Shown here piece after piece: positions 42,080-51,177 of a stretch of DNA of 64,000 nt. Within the stretch, counting starts at the first letter, position 1. Every line of letters starts with the position of its first letter. Where the stretch lies: positions 1 through 64,000 of the forward strand of contig NZ_JBJKOP010000040.1 in assembly GCF_046707225.1 (NCBI RefSeq). The letters run 5' to 3'. A model generated the notes under the pieces. The model was not told the DNA's origin. It did not search any database and was given only the letters and a program-made list of their open reading frames with translations. Source of the stretch: Caproicibacter sp046707225 (GTDB taxonomy: Bacteria; Bacillota; Clostridia; Oscillospirales; Acutalibacteraceae). The position numbers and the translations under genes were made by a program.

Positions 42080-43515
42080 GTAGGCATAATCTGTTTTTTA
42101 CCCCGGAGCAGGAAACCGGAGATTTTCACAGTGTGCTGCAGCAGGTGCAGGAATATATCGCCGGTCAGCACAGTGAGCTGCTGTCGGGCGGAAATGCCAC
42201 CGAAGCCAAGGCCAATATCAAGCGGTACATCGCCAAGTTTGTGCAGGACAGCCGTGTGGCGGTCAAAGGCATGACATCGCAGCAGTTGGTGGATGCGCTT
42301 TACACAGAAATGGCCGAGTATTCCTTTCTCACCAAGTACATCTTTAGCGATGGCATCGAAGAAATCGACATCAACAGCTGGCGGGATATTGAAATCCAGT
42401 ATGCCGGTGGACGCTGCGAAAAGCTCACGGAACACTTTGACAGCCCCGAACACTGCATTAATGTGCTGCGCCGGATGCTTCATGTGTCCGGCACGATTCT
42501 GGATGATCAGTCCCCGCTGGTGGTCGGCACCCTTGCGGAAAACATCCGGATTGCCGTCATGAAAAGCCCCATTGTGGATGCCAATATCGGCGCTGCCGCC
42601 TCCATCCGTATCGTAAATCCCAACCATATGGAAAAGAAAGATTTCATAGACGGCGGCACGGCTACCGCTGAAATGCTGGACTTTCTCTCGGAATGCATCC
42701 GCTATGGCATTTCGGTGTGCATCGCAGGAGCCACCAGCAGCGGCAAGACAACCGTGGCAGGCTGGCTGCTAACCACCATTCCCGATAACAAGCGTATTTT
42801 CACCATTGAAAACGGCAGCCGGGAACTGTCCCTCATTCGGGAACAGAACGGCAGAGTCACCAATTCCGTGGTGCATACCCTCACCCGAAACAGCGAGAAC
42901 GAGCTGTACCGCATTGAGCAGATCGACCTTGTGGATATTTCCCTGCGCTTCAATCCTGACATTATCGTAGTCGGTGAAATGCGTGGTGCGGAAGCCAATG
43001 CCGCACAGGAGGTAGCCAGAACCGGTGTGGCGGTAGTCACCACCATTCACTCCAACTCCTGCGAATCCACCTACCGCCGCATGGTTTCCCTGTGCAAGCG
43101 AGCCGTGGATATGTCGGATGAAACCCTCATGGGCTATGTGACGGAAGCCTATCCTATTGTCGTATTTTGCAAGCAGCTGGAAAACAAGCAGCGGCGGCTT
43201 ATGGAAATCATGGAATGCGAAATCCTGCCGGACAACAGCAGGAATTACCGTACCCTGTTCCGGTATGAGATTACTGAAAACCGCTATGAGGACAACCAGT
43301 TTTTCATTACCGGACACCATGTAACGGTGAATCCCATCTCCGACAGCCTGTGCAAGAGGCTGCTGGAAAACGGAATGCCGCAGGAACGCATCAATCTTCT
43401 GAAGAAAGGAGGGCGGCGAGCCGCCGCTGGCAATTCGCACACTGGAACACCTGATGACACTGGAGGGTTACCGCCTGCGTCCAAATTAAGTGAAGAACGG
43501 AGGTGTCATGCATGA
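42076..43515 (+). CDS. tadA: CpaF/TadA secretion ATPase
   Basis: 479 aa. Walker A GATSSGKT (residues 218-225), Asp box FTIENGSREL, Walker B DIIVVGEMRGAEA and the His box VTTIHSNS are in correct order. It is the motor of type IVc (Tad) pili and belongs to the VirB11/PulE superfamily. Four-base overlap with tadZ. It could also support conjugation, but its tadB/tadC partners point to pilus assembly. Confidence 0.9.
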   Translation: MSRHNLFFTPEQETGDFHSVLQQVQEYIAGQHSELLSGGNATEAKANIKRYIAKFVQDSRVAVKGMTSQQLVDALYTEMAEYSFLTKYIFSDGIEEIDINSWRDIEIQYAGGRCEKLTEHFDSPEHCINVLRRMLHVSGTILDDQSPLVVGTLAENIRIAVMKSPIVDANIGAAASIRIVNPNHMEKKDFIDGGTATAEMLDFLSECIRYGISVCIAGATSSGKTTVAGWLLTTIPDNKRIFTIENGSRELSLIREQNGRVTNSVVHTLTRNSENELYRIEQIDLVDISLRFNPDIIVVGEMRGAEANAAQEVARTGVAVVTTIHSNSCESTYRRMVSLCKRAVDMSDETLMGYVTEAYPIVVFCKQLENKQRRLMEIMECEILPDNSRNYRTLFRYEITENRYEDNQFFITGHHVTVNPISDSLCKRLLENGMPQERINLLKKGGRRAAAGNSHTGTPDDTGGLPPASKLSEERRCHA

Positions 43516-44441
43516 CAACCATTCAACTTTTGGCCTGTGTCGGAATGATTACAGGCTTTTTTCTTCTACTCGGCCTAAAGCCGATGGAATTCACCGATGG
43601 GCTGTTTTCCTTTCTCACCAGAGAAAAGAAGTCCATCAAGGACGAAATCAAGGCGGCACAGCACCGCCAAAAGCCGGGATTCCTGAAGCGGCAAATCCAG
43701 ATGGCACAGGAGGTGCTGGCCATGACCGGCAGAAGCAACCGCTTCTCTCTGGTTTGCGCCTGCTCCCTGCTACTGTTCGCCATCGGTGCCTCCATCGCCA
43801 TTGTGCTGGGCAATTTCTTTCTGGCTCCGGTGATGGCGGCAGGCTTTATGATGCTGCCCTTTTGGTATGTGCAGCTCACCGCCAGCCATTTCAAAAAGGA
43901 CATTGCTGCCGAGCTGGAAACGGCGCTCTCCATCGTAACCACAGCCTACCTGAGAAGTGAGAATATCCTCACGGCTGTGGAGGAAAACCTCCACTATCTG
44001 AACCCGCCCGTGCATCAGGTGTTCAAGGATTTTGTCCTTCGGGTGAAACTCATTGATCCGGATGTGCTGGAAGCCATCAAAGTGCTGCGCACCAAAATCG
44101 ACAACGAGGTGTTTCGGGAATGGTGCGATGCCCTGTGCGACTGCCAGCACGACCGCAGCCTGAAAGTTACCCTTACTCCCATTGTCAGCAAGCTCAGTGA
44201 TATGCGGATTGTAAACGGCGAGCTGGAATACCTTGTCTTTGAACCCCGCAAGGAATTTATTATCATGGTCATCTTCGTCATCGGCAACATTCCGCTCATG
44301 TATCTACTCAACAAAAGCTGGTACGACACGCTGATGCACACGCCGCTGGGTAAGATCATTCTGGCCATCAGCGCCGCCTTGATTTTTGTCTCTACGGCCT
44401 GTGTACTTCGGCTTACCAAGCCCATTGAGTACAGGAGGTGA
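43512..44441 (+). CDS. tadB: TadB-like pilus membrane platform protein
   Basis: 309 aa with N-terminal helices, a T2SS-F domain region (ELETALSIVTTAYLRSENILTAVEENLHYLNPPVHQVFKDFVLRVKL) and C-terminal helices. ATG 43512 has GGAGG 8 nt upstream. With TadC it forms the inner-membrane platform for the TadA motor. Confidence 0.82.
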   Translation: MTTIQLLACVGMITGFFLLLGLKPMEFTDGLFSFLTREKKSIKDEIKAAQHRQKPGFLKRQIQMAQEVLAMTGRSNRFSLVCACSLLLFAIGASIAIVLGNFFLAPVMAAGFMMLPFWYVQLTASHFKKDIAAELETALSIVTTAYLRSENILTAVEENLHYLNPPVHQVFKDFVLRVKLIDPDVLEAIKVLRTKIDNEVFREWCDALCDCQHDRSLKVTLTPIVSKLSDMRIVNGELEYLVFEPRKEFIIMVIFVIGNIPLMYLLNKSWYDTLMHTPLGKIILAISAALIFVSTACVLRLTKPIEYRR

Positions 44442-44446
44442 TGAGG

Positions 44447-45316
44447 ATGGGATTACTGTTTTTATTCGGAGTCACCTTTGCGGCGGGGCTGTTCTTTCTC
44501 CTTTTGGACGTGCTGCGCCTGCCGTACCTCAGCACCGCCAAGGCCATGCTCAATACCACAAGGGCAGAGAAAAAAGTGGCAAGGAGTTTAGAAGCCTATC
44601 TCATGACTTGGGCGGTAAAGCTCGCCAAGCTCATCCGCATGGACGAATACCGCAGGCATCGGCTCAAAAATGTGCTGAAAGCCACCGGCATGAACATGGA
44701 GCCGGAGGTCTATCAGGCCTATGCGCTGGTGAAATCCGGAGTGATTCTGCTGCTGGCAGTTCCGGCTGGGTTTATCTTTCCCCTGCTGGTGCCGGTGGTG
44801 GTATTCCTTGCGGTCATGGTGTATTTTAAGGAAACCAAAAAGGCCGATGAAAAGCTCTCCGCAAAGCGAGCCTCCGTAGAAAAGAAGCTGCCCCGCTTTG
44901 TTGCCAACATCGAACAGGAACTCAAAGCCTCCCGTGATGTGCTGGCGATTATAGAGAACTACAAGAAAAACGCCGGGGAAGCCTTTGCCGGTGAGCTAAC
45001 CATGCTGGCAGCGGATATGCGCTCCTCCAGCTACGAGGCCGCCCTTACCCGATTTGAGGCAAGGCTTAATTCGCCCATGCTGTCCGACGTGGTGCGTGGT
45101 CTCATCGGTGTGCTGCGTGGCGATGACAGCACGGTGTATTTTCAGATGCTGACGCATGATTTCAAGCAGTTGGAATTGCAGCGACTCAAGAGCGAGGCAC
45201 AGAAAATACCGCCGAAAATCCGTGTGTTTTCCTTTCTCATGCTGATGTGCTTCCTCTTTACCTATCTGGCCATTATTGCCTATGAGATCATCAAGTCCCT
45301 TGGCGGGATGTTTTAG
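44447..45316 (+). CDS. tadC: TadC-like pilus membrane platform protein
   Basis: 289 aa. A T2SS-F domain (LPRFVANIEQELKASRDVLAIIENYKKNAGEAFAGELTMLAADMRSSSYEAALTRFEARLNSPMLSDVVRGLIG) is flanked by hydrophobic helices. ATG 44447 follows AGGAGG by 8 nt, close after tadB. Completes the Tad platform pair. Confidence 0.82.
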   Translation: MGLLFLFGVTFAAGLFFLLLDVLRLPYLSTAKAMLNTTRAEKKVARSLEAYLMTWAVKLAKLIRMDEYRRHRLKNVLKATGMNMEPEVYQAYALVKSGVILLLAVPAGFIFPLLVPVVVFLAVMVYFKETKKADEKLSAKRASVEKKLPRFVANIEQELKASRDVLAIIENYKKNAGEAFAGELTMLAADMRSSSYEAALTRFEARLNSPMLSDVVRGLIGVLRGDDSTVYFQMLTHDFKQLELQRLKSEAQKIPPKIRVFSFLMLMCFLFTYLAIIAYEIIKSLGGMF

Positions 45317-45328
45317 GGAGGGGTGAGC

Positions 45329-45724
45329 ATGAAGAAAATCTTAAAATCCAAACATGGCGAGGGCTACATTGATGTATGTGTCCTTGTCCTCTGCGCCATG
45401 CTGGTGATTGCGCTGGCTGTGCAGGTGCTGCCGGTGTTTATCGCAAAGAACCAGCTGGATACCTATGCCACCGAGCTGTGCCGGGAAGCAGAAATCAGCG
45501 GCAGGGTGGGCAGCGAAACCAGCCGCCGTGCTGCGGTTCTCACTGAGCAGACCGGGTTGAGTCCTCGAATTTCATGGTCAAAGACCGGGAATATCCAGCT
45601 GAATCAGGAAATCACCGTGACCTTGACTTTAGAGAAGAACATCGGGCTATTCGGCGGGTTTGGCTCGTTCCCAATCACCCTGCGCTCGGAGGCCTCCGGC
45701 AAAAGCGAGGTGTACCACAAATGA
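45329..45724 (+). CDS. Prepilin-like TadE-type protein (DUF4320-like)
   Basis: 131 aa. KSKHGEGYIDVCVLVLCAMLVIALAVQVLPVF gives a class III-like cleavage motif (GEGYID) and one transmembrane helix; the rest is a beta-rich extracytoplasmic domain. Similar to TadE-type minor pilins. GGGAGGGG precedes the ATG and its stop overlaps the next gene by 4 nt. Confidence 0.7.
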   Translation: MKKILKSKHGEGYIDVCVLVLCAMLVIALAVQVLPVFIAKNQLDTYATELCREAEISGRVGSETSRRAAVLTEQTGLSPRISWSKTGNIQLNQEITVTLTLEKNIGLFGGFGSFPITLRSEASGKSEVYHK

Positions 45725-46266
45725 ACAAGCTAAGATACATTCTCAAGGATAAAGCCGGGAACGGCTTCCCCTTGGTGGTAGCCATTACGCTGGCGCTTGT
45801 GATTATCCTGTGCGGCGTGATGGAGTTTTTTCGGCTGAATATCATTGCCGCCGGTGTAAAAGAAGCCTTGGAGGATGCCATTATTGTAACAGTCAACGAC
45901 AACTATGCCGATGTGTATCACGGTGTCCGGGAGGGCTACAGCGGCGGCTACCAGCCGAACGGCTCCTCCTTTTCCTACAGCGTAAAGACCGGTGATATTT
46001 ACGGTTACATGGACGGTGTCCTCGGCACAAAAAATGTAGGCGGTTACCATGTAAAATATACCGGAGATGCTTTGGAGTACAAACTCTCCGGCTTGGATGT
46101 TACCATCCGAAATGCGCCGCTGGCTCCTTCCTCCACTAAAAACGCACAGCGTTTTGAAGCGGATGCGGTAATCTGGCTGGAGGTACCGGTCTATTTCGGC
46201 GGCAAGGAGTTGGCTCCCATGAAGATCAAGCTCAAAGTTCAGGCGGGATACACCGAGGTGTTTTAA
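45721..46266 (+). CDS. Second prepilin-like minor pilin
   Basis: 181 aa. LKDKAGNGFPLVVAITLALVIILCGVMEFFRLNIIAAGVKEALEDAI resembles TadE/TadF N-termini; the C-terminal domain is beta-rich and contains YTGDALEYKLSGLDVTIRNAPL. It overlaps the preceding gene (ATGA) and precedes a lysine/proline-rich membrane protein. Probable minor pilin or pseudopilin. Confidence 0.65.
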   Translation: MNKLRYILKDKAGNGFPLVVAITLALVIILCGVMEFFRLNIIAAGVKEALEDAIIVTVNDNYADVYHGVREGYSGGYQPNGSSFSYSVKTGDIYGYMDGVLGTKNVGGYHVKYTGDALEYKLSGLDVTIRNAPLAPSSTKNAQRFEADAVIWLEVPVYFGGKELAPMKIKLKVQAGYTEVF

Positions 46267-46362
46267 CTGTTCGGGTAATTGTCTGGACTTCCGAAAAAAA
46301 TTGTAGTATGGTGAGAAATACAAAAGGTAACATTTTACACTTCTTCAAAGGAGGTTTTCTAT

Positions 46363-46878
46363 ATGGGTAATAAAACGAAACGGAGGCTTGCCATTGCGGG
46401 AGCTGCGGTCATCGGCCTTGCGCTGGTGATTGCCATCGGGATGCGGTTTGCCAAGGAACCCGTAAGGCCGGATACTTCTTCACAGGAGCCGGTTAGTTCT
46501 TCGAATGTGGCTCCTGATATACAGAATAGCACAGAGAAAAAAGAGGTGGTGGTTTCCCCGCAGCCCACACCGGAGCCGGAAAGCTCGGAAACGCTGTCTC
46601 CGCAAACCGATCTGCCGGAGCAGAAGCTCCAGCCCGATCCGGTAAAGCCGGAAGCTCCTGCAAAGCCTGAGCTGCCAAAGGATGCGGATACCACGAACCC
46701 GTCCAAGCCGCCGGAATACAAGCCGGAGGATACAGAAAAGAAATCGGCTGCTGAAAGCAAGCCGCAAAACGGCGGTGGCCTGCCGGGATTTGATAATGTG
46801 CCGGACGGCGGTGCCAATCAGGGCGAATATGTAGATGGTGATGGTGATATCAATAAGCAGGTTGGGGAAATGGACTGA
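46363..46878 (+). CDS. Membrane-anchored Pro/Glu-rich protein
   Basis: 171 aa: short basic N-terminus, one hydrophobic helix (LAIAGAAVIGLALVIAIGM) and a long disordered Pro/Glu/Lys/Ser tail outside the membrane. It could span the cell wall. AAAGGAGG precedes the ATG. Commonly found in this position of ICE pilus modules; function unknown. Confidence 0.65.
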   Translation: MGNKTKRRLAIAGAAVIGLALVIAIGMRFAKEPVRPDTSSQEPVSSSNVAPDIQNSTEKKEVVVSPQPTPEPESSETLSPQTDLPEQKLQPDPVKPEAPAKPELPKDADTTNPSKPPEYKPEDTEKKSAAESKPQNGGGLPGFDNVPDGGANQGEYVDGDGDINKQVGEMD

Positions 46879-46901
46879 CAAAAAATATATTAACAGCAAG
46901 G

Positions 46902-46927
46902 AAACACGGTTTAACGCCGTGTTTTTT
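46902..46927 (+). terminator. Terminator inside the pilus operon
   Basis: AAACACGG/CCGTGTTT stem followed by T6, 20 nt before the next start codon. Confidence 0.8.
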
Positions 46928-46946
46928 GTTGCAGAAAGGAGAGTTT

Positions 46947-48686
46947 ATGAAGCGATTTATGGGAGTGCTGCTCTCAATGGCGATCCTGTTCGCTGCTGTT
47001 TTTCCTATGAATGCTTATGCGGATACAGGCGGCAGCGGCAATGTGGACGGCGGTGGCGGCGGCATGGGTGACGGTACCAGCACCAACTCGTGGACTCCCG
47101 GAAATGAGGGTGTGCGGGTAACGGTGGTTCGGGCAAGTGACCATGCAGTGGTTACGACTCCTTTTGATTTTACCAATAAGACACCTTCTTCTGGCATCTA
47201 TCATTTTGGAAAAGTCAGTAAGCTGCAATATAACGGGGGCATGAGCCTGTCACCAACAAAAGGTGGATATACCTTTAAAAATCCGGGACAGACAATGCCG
47301 AAGATCATCAGCACCAATGGCAGCAACAATATCGAAGCCATCAAGAGTTATTTCTGTTCGGAATATGTGGTAAAGCGTATCGCAGAGATCACCGGAATGA
47401 GCTACGATGTGCTGATTGGCGGCGAGTATAAAATATTACTGGAACCCATCGCCTATTATAAATTCGAGGGTGTGATGATTGCCACCACAGCCACAGAAGC
47501 CGCCATGTATGACGAACAGGTCGGCGGCCTCCTGCGCAGGAGGATGGTATCACTATCCCATAAAAATCTGCCGCTGGCCATGTTCTTGGAGGTGGCGGAT
47601 CTCGGCTATCCGGCATGGTCAGGCAGCCAAAGCAAGGCCGCTTCCAATGCGGATATTAAAGCAGCTCTTGGTCTTGGCGTCGTGCGATTTAAGGATGCGC
47701 CTGCCGAGCCGCCCAATGTTTCGGCATATAACTACGAATACCGGGTGAACACCGAGGTCACCACAGCGATTACAGTCAGCGGCGGTCAGAGTGATCCGGA
47801 TCATCCGGTGTCCGCTACCTTTTATGTGAACGGCAGAAGCTACCGGGTCAGCAACATCTACTATCCGGACGGTGACAGTCAATTGGCGTGGATACGCTGG
47901 ACAACGCCGAATACTCCACAGCAGATGACGATAACCGTTTCTGTGTCCGGAGGCGGCAGCTTCAGCAAGGCGACAATTAACGTAAATATCGTTGACCTTG
48001 ATAAGAATCCGCCGCCCAATCCTGTGGCAGATGACCGCAACGACAGCTTTAGAAAATCCACTGTTCCCAATAATCCGCAGCAGACCTCCACGAGCTGGAC
48101 GGTATGGCGGCCTTGGTGGCAAGAGCATTGGGTATGGCACAGCGACTGGAACTGGTACAGCGATGGTGACGGAGGCGGTCATTGGGAGGATGACGGCGAA
48201 TGGGTCGATGAGGGCTGGTGGGAGTTTGACCTCGACCGATATCAGGCCAGCCTGTCGGCAAGCATGGCAATCAAGCCCGATGACAAAAATCCAACCGCCA
48301 GCGGCAAGACGATGAAATCCGGCTATGGGATCAATGAAACGGTTTCTGCCAGAGTCAGCACGAATCAGCCCTCGGCGGTAACCGGAGCGCAGACTGCGGT
48401 GACCTATTTCCCGGAATTCGGGTATCAAACCTACTGGCGGCTGCTGGAGCGTATGAGTTCAGGCTACAGCGCCCGGTTTGAATTTCAGAAAAACTCCTAC
48501 AGCACCTATAACCGCAGGACGCATTTTTCACCCATCTGGTTCCCGGATGGAAGCTATACCCCGTACACATGGCTGATTGATTGCTGGTCACCCGCCGGGA
48601 TGCTCTCCATAAATCTCACGGACAGCGTTACCATCCGGGATAATTTATGGACGGACTGGCACATTGCGCCGCAGAAACCCCATTAA
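46947..48686 (+). CDS. Large secreted protein of the ICE pilus/conjugation module
   Basis: 579 aa with a Sec signal peptide (FMGVLLSMAILFAAVFPMNAYA; cleavage near residue 24). The mature protein starts Gly-rich (GGSGNVDGGGGGMGDG), then has beta-rich domains and a Trp-rich stretch (WTVWRPWWQEHWVWHSDWNWYSDGDGG). No wall-sorting LPxTG motif is visible. It is a candidate tip adhesin or surface protein acting in donor-recipient contact (inference). ATG 46947 has GAAAGGAG upstream. Confidence 0.6.
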   Translation: MKRFMGVLLSMAILFAAVFPMNAYADTGGSGNVDGGGGGMGDGTSTNSWTPGNEGVRVTVVRASDHAVVTTPFDFTNKTPSSGIYHFGKVSKLQYNGGMSLSPTKGGYTFKNPGQTMPKIISTNGSNNIEAIKSYFCSEYVVKRIAEITGMSYDVLIGGEYKILLEPIAYYKFEGVMIATTATEAAMYDEQVGGLLRRRMVSLSHKNLPLAMFLEVADLGYPAWSGSQSKAASNADIKAALGLGVVRFKDAPAEPPNVSAYNYEYRVNTEVTTAITVSGGQSDPDHPVSATFYVNGRSYRVSNIYYPDGDSQLAWIRWTTPNTPQQMTITVSVSGGGSFSKATINVNIVDLDKNPPPNPVADDRNDSFRKSTVPNNPQQTSTSWTVWRPWWQEHWVWHSDWNWYSDGDGGGHWEDDGEWVDEGWWEFDLDRYQASLSASMAIKPDDKNPTASGKTMKSGYGINETVSARVSTNQPSAVTGAQTAVTYFPEFGYQTYWRLLERMSSGYSARFEFQKNSYSTYNRRTHFSPIWFPDGSYTPYTWLIDCWSPAGMLSINLTDSVTIRDNLWTDWHIAPQKPH

Positions 48687-48697
48687 GAACAGAGAAA

Positions 48698-48740
48698 CAG
48701 CAAGACCGCAGCCAATCGAAAGCTGCGGTCTTGCTGTTTT
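48698..48740 (+). terminator. Terminator before VirB2-like gene
   Basis: Perfect 14-bp stem CAGCAAGACCGCAG/CTGCGGTCTTGCTG followed by TTTT. Confidence 0.85.
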
Positions 48741-48768
48741 CAACCCTATGATGAAAGGTGGAAAATCA

Positions 48769-49107
48769 ATGAAATCGAAACGAATTGCAATGCTCCTGTG
48801 CGTTGCCCTGATGCTGTGCCTGATGTTCAGTACAACAGCCTATGCAGCGGGAACCGGTGATGTAGCCGGAGCCATTGAGGGAACGTGGACAACGGCCTCC
48901 CAACAGATTAAAACCGTGGTCAACAAGGTGGTGTTCCCCGCCATCGACCTGATTCTGGCCGTGTTTTTCTTTGCTAAGTTAGGCACATGTTATTTTGAAT
49001 ATCGCAAACATGGCCAGATGGAATGGGCGGCTCCGGCAATCCTGTTTGCCTGCTTAGTGTTCACACTGACCGCTCCCTTATACATCTGGCAGGTGCTGGG
49101 GATGTAG
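48769..49107 (+). CDS. VirB2/DUF3852-like pilin
   Basis: 112 aa: signal peptide (IAMLLCVALMLCLMFSTTAYA), then a short amphipathic stretch and two hydrophobic helices (VVFPAIDLILAVFFFAKLG; AAPAILFACLVFTLTAPLYIW). This is the layout of VirB2/TrbC type IV secretion pilins. It starts the T4SS part of the module, after the Tad part. Confidence 0.65.
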   Translation: MKSKRIAMLLCVALMLCLMFSTTAYAAGTGDVAGAIEGTWTTASQQIKTVVNKVVFPAIDLILAVFFFAKLGTCYFEYRKHGQMEWAAPAILFACLVFTLTAPLYIWQVLGM

Positions 49108-49114
49108 CGGAGGG

Positions 49115-49285
49115 TTATTCCTCCGGCTTATCCGTCAGGCACAGCGGGGTCTCATCTGCATCCATATATGTTTCCTCGCACTCCTGCTGGGCGGTGCGCA
49201 TGATACAAGCAGCCTGAGAAATGAGCTTCTCGGCATCGGTTGCTGTGTTGAACATTTTATAGTAGAGCTTTTTGTAATCTGCCAC
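49115..49285 (-). CDS. Small antisense-oriented ICE protein
   Basis: 56 aa (VADYKKLYYKMFNTATDAEKLISQAACIMRTAQQECEETYM...). GTG 49285 with GGAGG 7 nt upstream on the minus strand. It is the only gene in the region facing the opposite way and lies between the VirB2-like and VirB6-like genes. The helical, Gln/Glu-rich product resembles small proteins often seen in ICEs and phages; function unknown. Confidence 0.6.
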   Translation of the reverse strand: MADYKKLYYKMFNTATDAEKLISQAACIMRTAQQECEETYMDADETPLCLTDKPEE

Positions 49286-49429
49286 ACAAATACCTCCTTT
49301 GAAATTATTTCGGCGGCCTCCGTTGTGTGGTATTAAAGCTCTGAAAGGACTAATTGTCAAGTCATAAATCAGGAAAAAAAGCTGGCCGGTGTGGGAGGAA
49401 GCGGCAGTTATGAAAGAGGTGAAATTCAA

Positions 49430-50332
49430 ATGTTTATCTGGGATTTTGTTGCCGACACTGTCCTCGGTCAGATTGTAGATTGGATCTATGGTCAGATCGT
49501 GGGCTTCCTCGGCGACTTTTTTATGCAGATGGGAAACATGGGCGCTGACCTGTTCGAAATGAGCTGGGTGCAGTCCATCGTGCTGTTCTTTTCCTATCTG
49601 GCGTGGGCGCTCTACGGTGTCGGCCTTGTGGTGGCTGCCTTTGAATGCGGGATTGAATCTCAGTCCGGCAGAGGCAGCATCAAGGATACTGCCCTCAACG
49701 CTATCAAGGGCTTCATGGCTGTGGGGCTGTTCACTACGGTGCCGGTGGAGCTGTATAAGCTGTCGGTGTCTTTGCAGGGCAGCTTCACTGCCGGGATTAC
49801 CGGCCTTGGAACCGACTTCGGAACGGTAGCCCAAGGTATTATCGCCTCCCTGCAGGATGCGGGGAATCTGGAGCAGGCCATGACCAGCAATGTGTTCGGC
49901 GGCTTGTCTGCTATTACAAGCCCCATCATGATGATCTTTATCTTGATTCTGATGGGCTATGCGGTCATTAAAGTGTTCTTCGCCAACCTCAAACGGGGTG
50001 GCATCCTGCTCATTCAGATTGCTGTGGGGAGCCTGTATATGTTCAGTGTTCCCCGTGGATATATTGACGGCTTTGTTTCGTGGTGCAAGCAGGTGATCGG
50101 TCTGTGTCTTACGGCATTCCTACAGGCAACGGTGCTGATTGCCGGACTCATGGTGGTAAAAGACCATGCGCTGCTGGGGCTTGGCTTGATGCTGGCAGCC
50201 GGTGAAATTCCCCGCATTGCCGGACAGTTCGGACTGGACACCAGCACCAAAGCCAACCTCATGAGTACGGTGTATGCGGCGCAGACGGCGGTAAATATGA
50301 CCAAAACAGTGGTACAGGCGGTGGCGAAATGA
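49430..50332 (+). CDS. VirB6/TrbL-like membrane channel protein
   Basis: 300 aa, polytopic: five to six hydrophobic helices (SIVLFFSYLAWALYGVGLVVAAF; IMMIFILILMGYAVIKVFF; LCLTAFLQATVLIAGLMVV) and an N-terminal amphipathic region. Position between the VirB2-like and PrgI/VirB4 genes fits the T4SS inner-membrane channel. GAAAGAGGTG precedes ATG 49430. Confidence 0.72.
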   Translation: MFIWDFVADTVLGQIVDWIYGQIVGFLGDFFMQMGNMGADLFEMSWVQSIVLFFSYLAWALYGVGLVVAAFECGIESQSGRGSIKDTALNAIKGFMAVGLFTTVPVELYKLSVSLQGSFTAGITGLGTDFGTVAQGIIASLQDAGNLEQAMTSNVFGGLSAITSPIMMIFILILMGYAVIKVFFANLKRGGILLIQIAVGSLYMFSVPRGYIDGFVSWCKQVIGLCLTAFLQATVLIAGLMVVKDHALLGLGLMLAAGEIPRIAGQFGLDTSTKANLMSTVYAAQTAVNMTKTVVQAVAK

Positions 50333-50895
50333 GTGAGAACAAGCTGGTCTATATCGCCTCACCCTACGCCGGGGACATACAACAGAATGTGGAATTTGCA
50401 AAGGCGGCCTGCCGCTATGCAATGGAGCAGAATTGTACGCCGATAGCTGTCCATCTTCTGTATCCGCAGTTTTTGGATGACAATGACCCCATCCAGCGGG
50501 AATCCGGTCTTCGCATGGGGTATCGTGTGCTGGAGGCCTGCGATGAGCTGTGGCTTTGCGGCAGCCGAATTTCCACCGGCATGGCGATGGAGCTGAAAGA
50601 AGCTAAAAAGTTGGGTATCCCTGTTCGGGAGATATCCGCAGAACAAATCCAAGGAGGTTTTACGATGGAAAAGAAATATGGTGTGTGGGCGATGCGCAGT
50701 GCCGGTTCGGTGTGCGGAGCCGCTCAAAGCTGGTGCAAACACGGCGGCAAGCCGATGGAGTTTGACACGATGGAGCAGGCTGAAAGCTATGCCAAGCGGT
50801 TGAATGAATCCTGTTATTCTCCCAATGTACATTATGCCGCTAAAGAAATGGAACGGTCGCTGAATCAAGGCTCCGGTTTTTCCATGCGGATGTAA
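50329..50895 (+). CDS. DUF4406/DUF7768-like protein with C-terminal add-on
   Basis: 188 aa. The N-terminal ~105 residues (VYIASPYAGDIQQNVEFAKAACRYAMEQNCTPIAVHLLYPQFLDDND...RMGYRVLEACDELWLCGSRISTGMAMELKEAKKLGIPV) form a nucleoside 2-deoxyribosyltransferase-like fold. The last ~77 residues are a separate Trp/Cys-containing domain that begins at an internal ATG (50665) with a perfect AAGGAGG 7 nt upstream, so it may also be made as a separate protein. The first ATG overlaps the VirB6-like stop by 4 nt. Confidence 0.7.
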   Translation: MSENKLVYIASPYAGDIQQNVEFAKAACRYAMEQNCTPIAVHLLYPQFLDDNDPIQRESGLRMGYRVLEACDELWLCGSRISTGMAMELKEAKKLGIPVREISAEQIQGGFTMEKKYGVWAMRSAGSVCGAAQSWCKHGGKPMEFDTMEQAESYAKRLNESCYSPNVHYAAKEMERSLNQGSGFSMRM

Positions 50896-50907
50896 GGGAG
50901 GTGCCTC

Positions 50908-51177
50908 ATGTATATTTACCCTGATCACTTAAGAGCAAAGGCGACCTTGTGGCTGTGGCAGCTGCGGGATATCGGCATCATCGGTGTGGCGCTGCTCATT
51001 TCTGTGCTTGCGGTTTCCCAGATGGGCTTTGTGCCTCCCATTGTTCTGACCGCCGTCTACGCCTTTTTAACCATCCGCTTTGAGGACACAAGCATTCTGG
51101 ATTTCCTCCGGTATGCCTGTGCCTTTTTTATTACCAAGCAGCAATTCTATGAATGGAGGTATACGTCAAATGAGTAA
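50908..51177 (+). CDS. PrgI-family membrane protein
   Basis: 89 aa with two hydrophobic helices (IGIIGVALLISVLAVSQMGFV and PPIVLTAVYAFLTI) and a C-terminal LRYACAFFITKQQFYEW segment typical of PrgI/VirB3-like proteins that precede VirB4 in Gram-positive conjugation modules. GGGAGG precedes the ATG. Confidence 0.78.
   Translation: MYIYPDHLRAKATLWLWQLRDIGIIGVALLISVLAVSQMGFVPPIVLTAVYAFLTIRFEDTSILDFLRYACAFFITKQQFYEWRYTSNE

Noticed and set aside
42076..43515. VirB11 of the T4SS
   Set aside because: The ATPase is in the superfamily, but its tight linkage to TadZ, TadB and TadC fits CpaF/TadA of a pilus system better.
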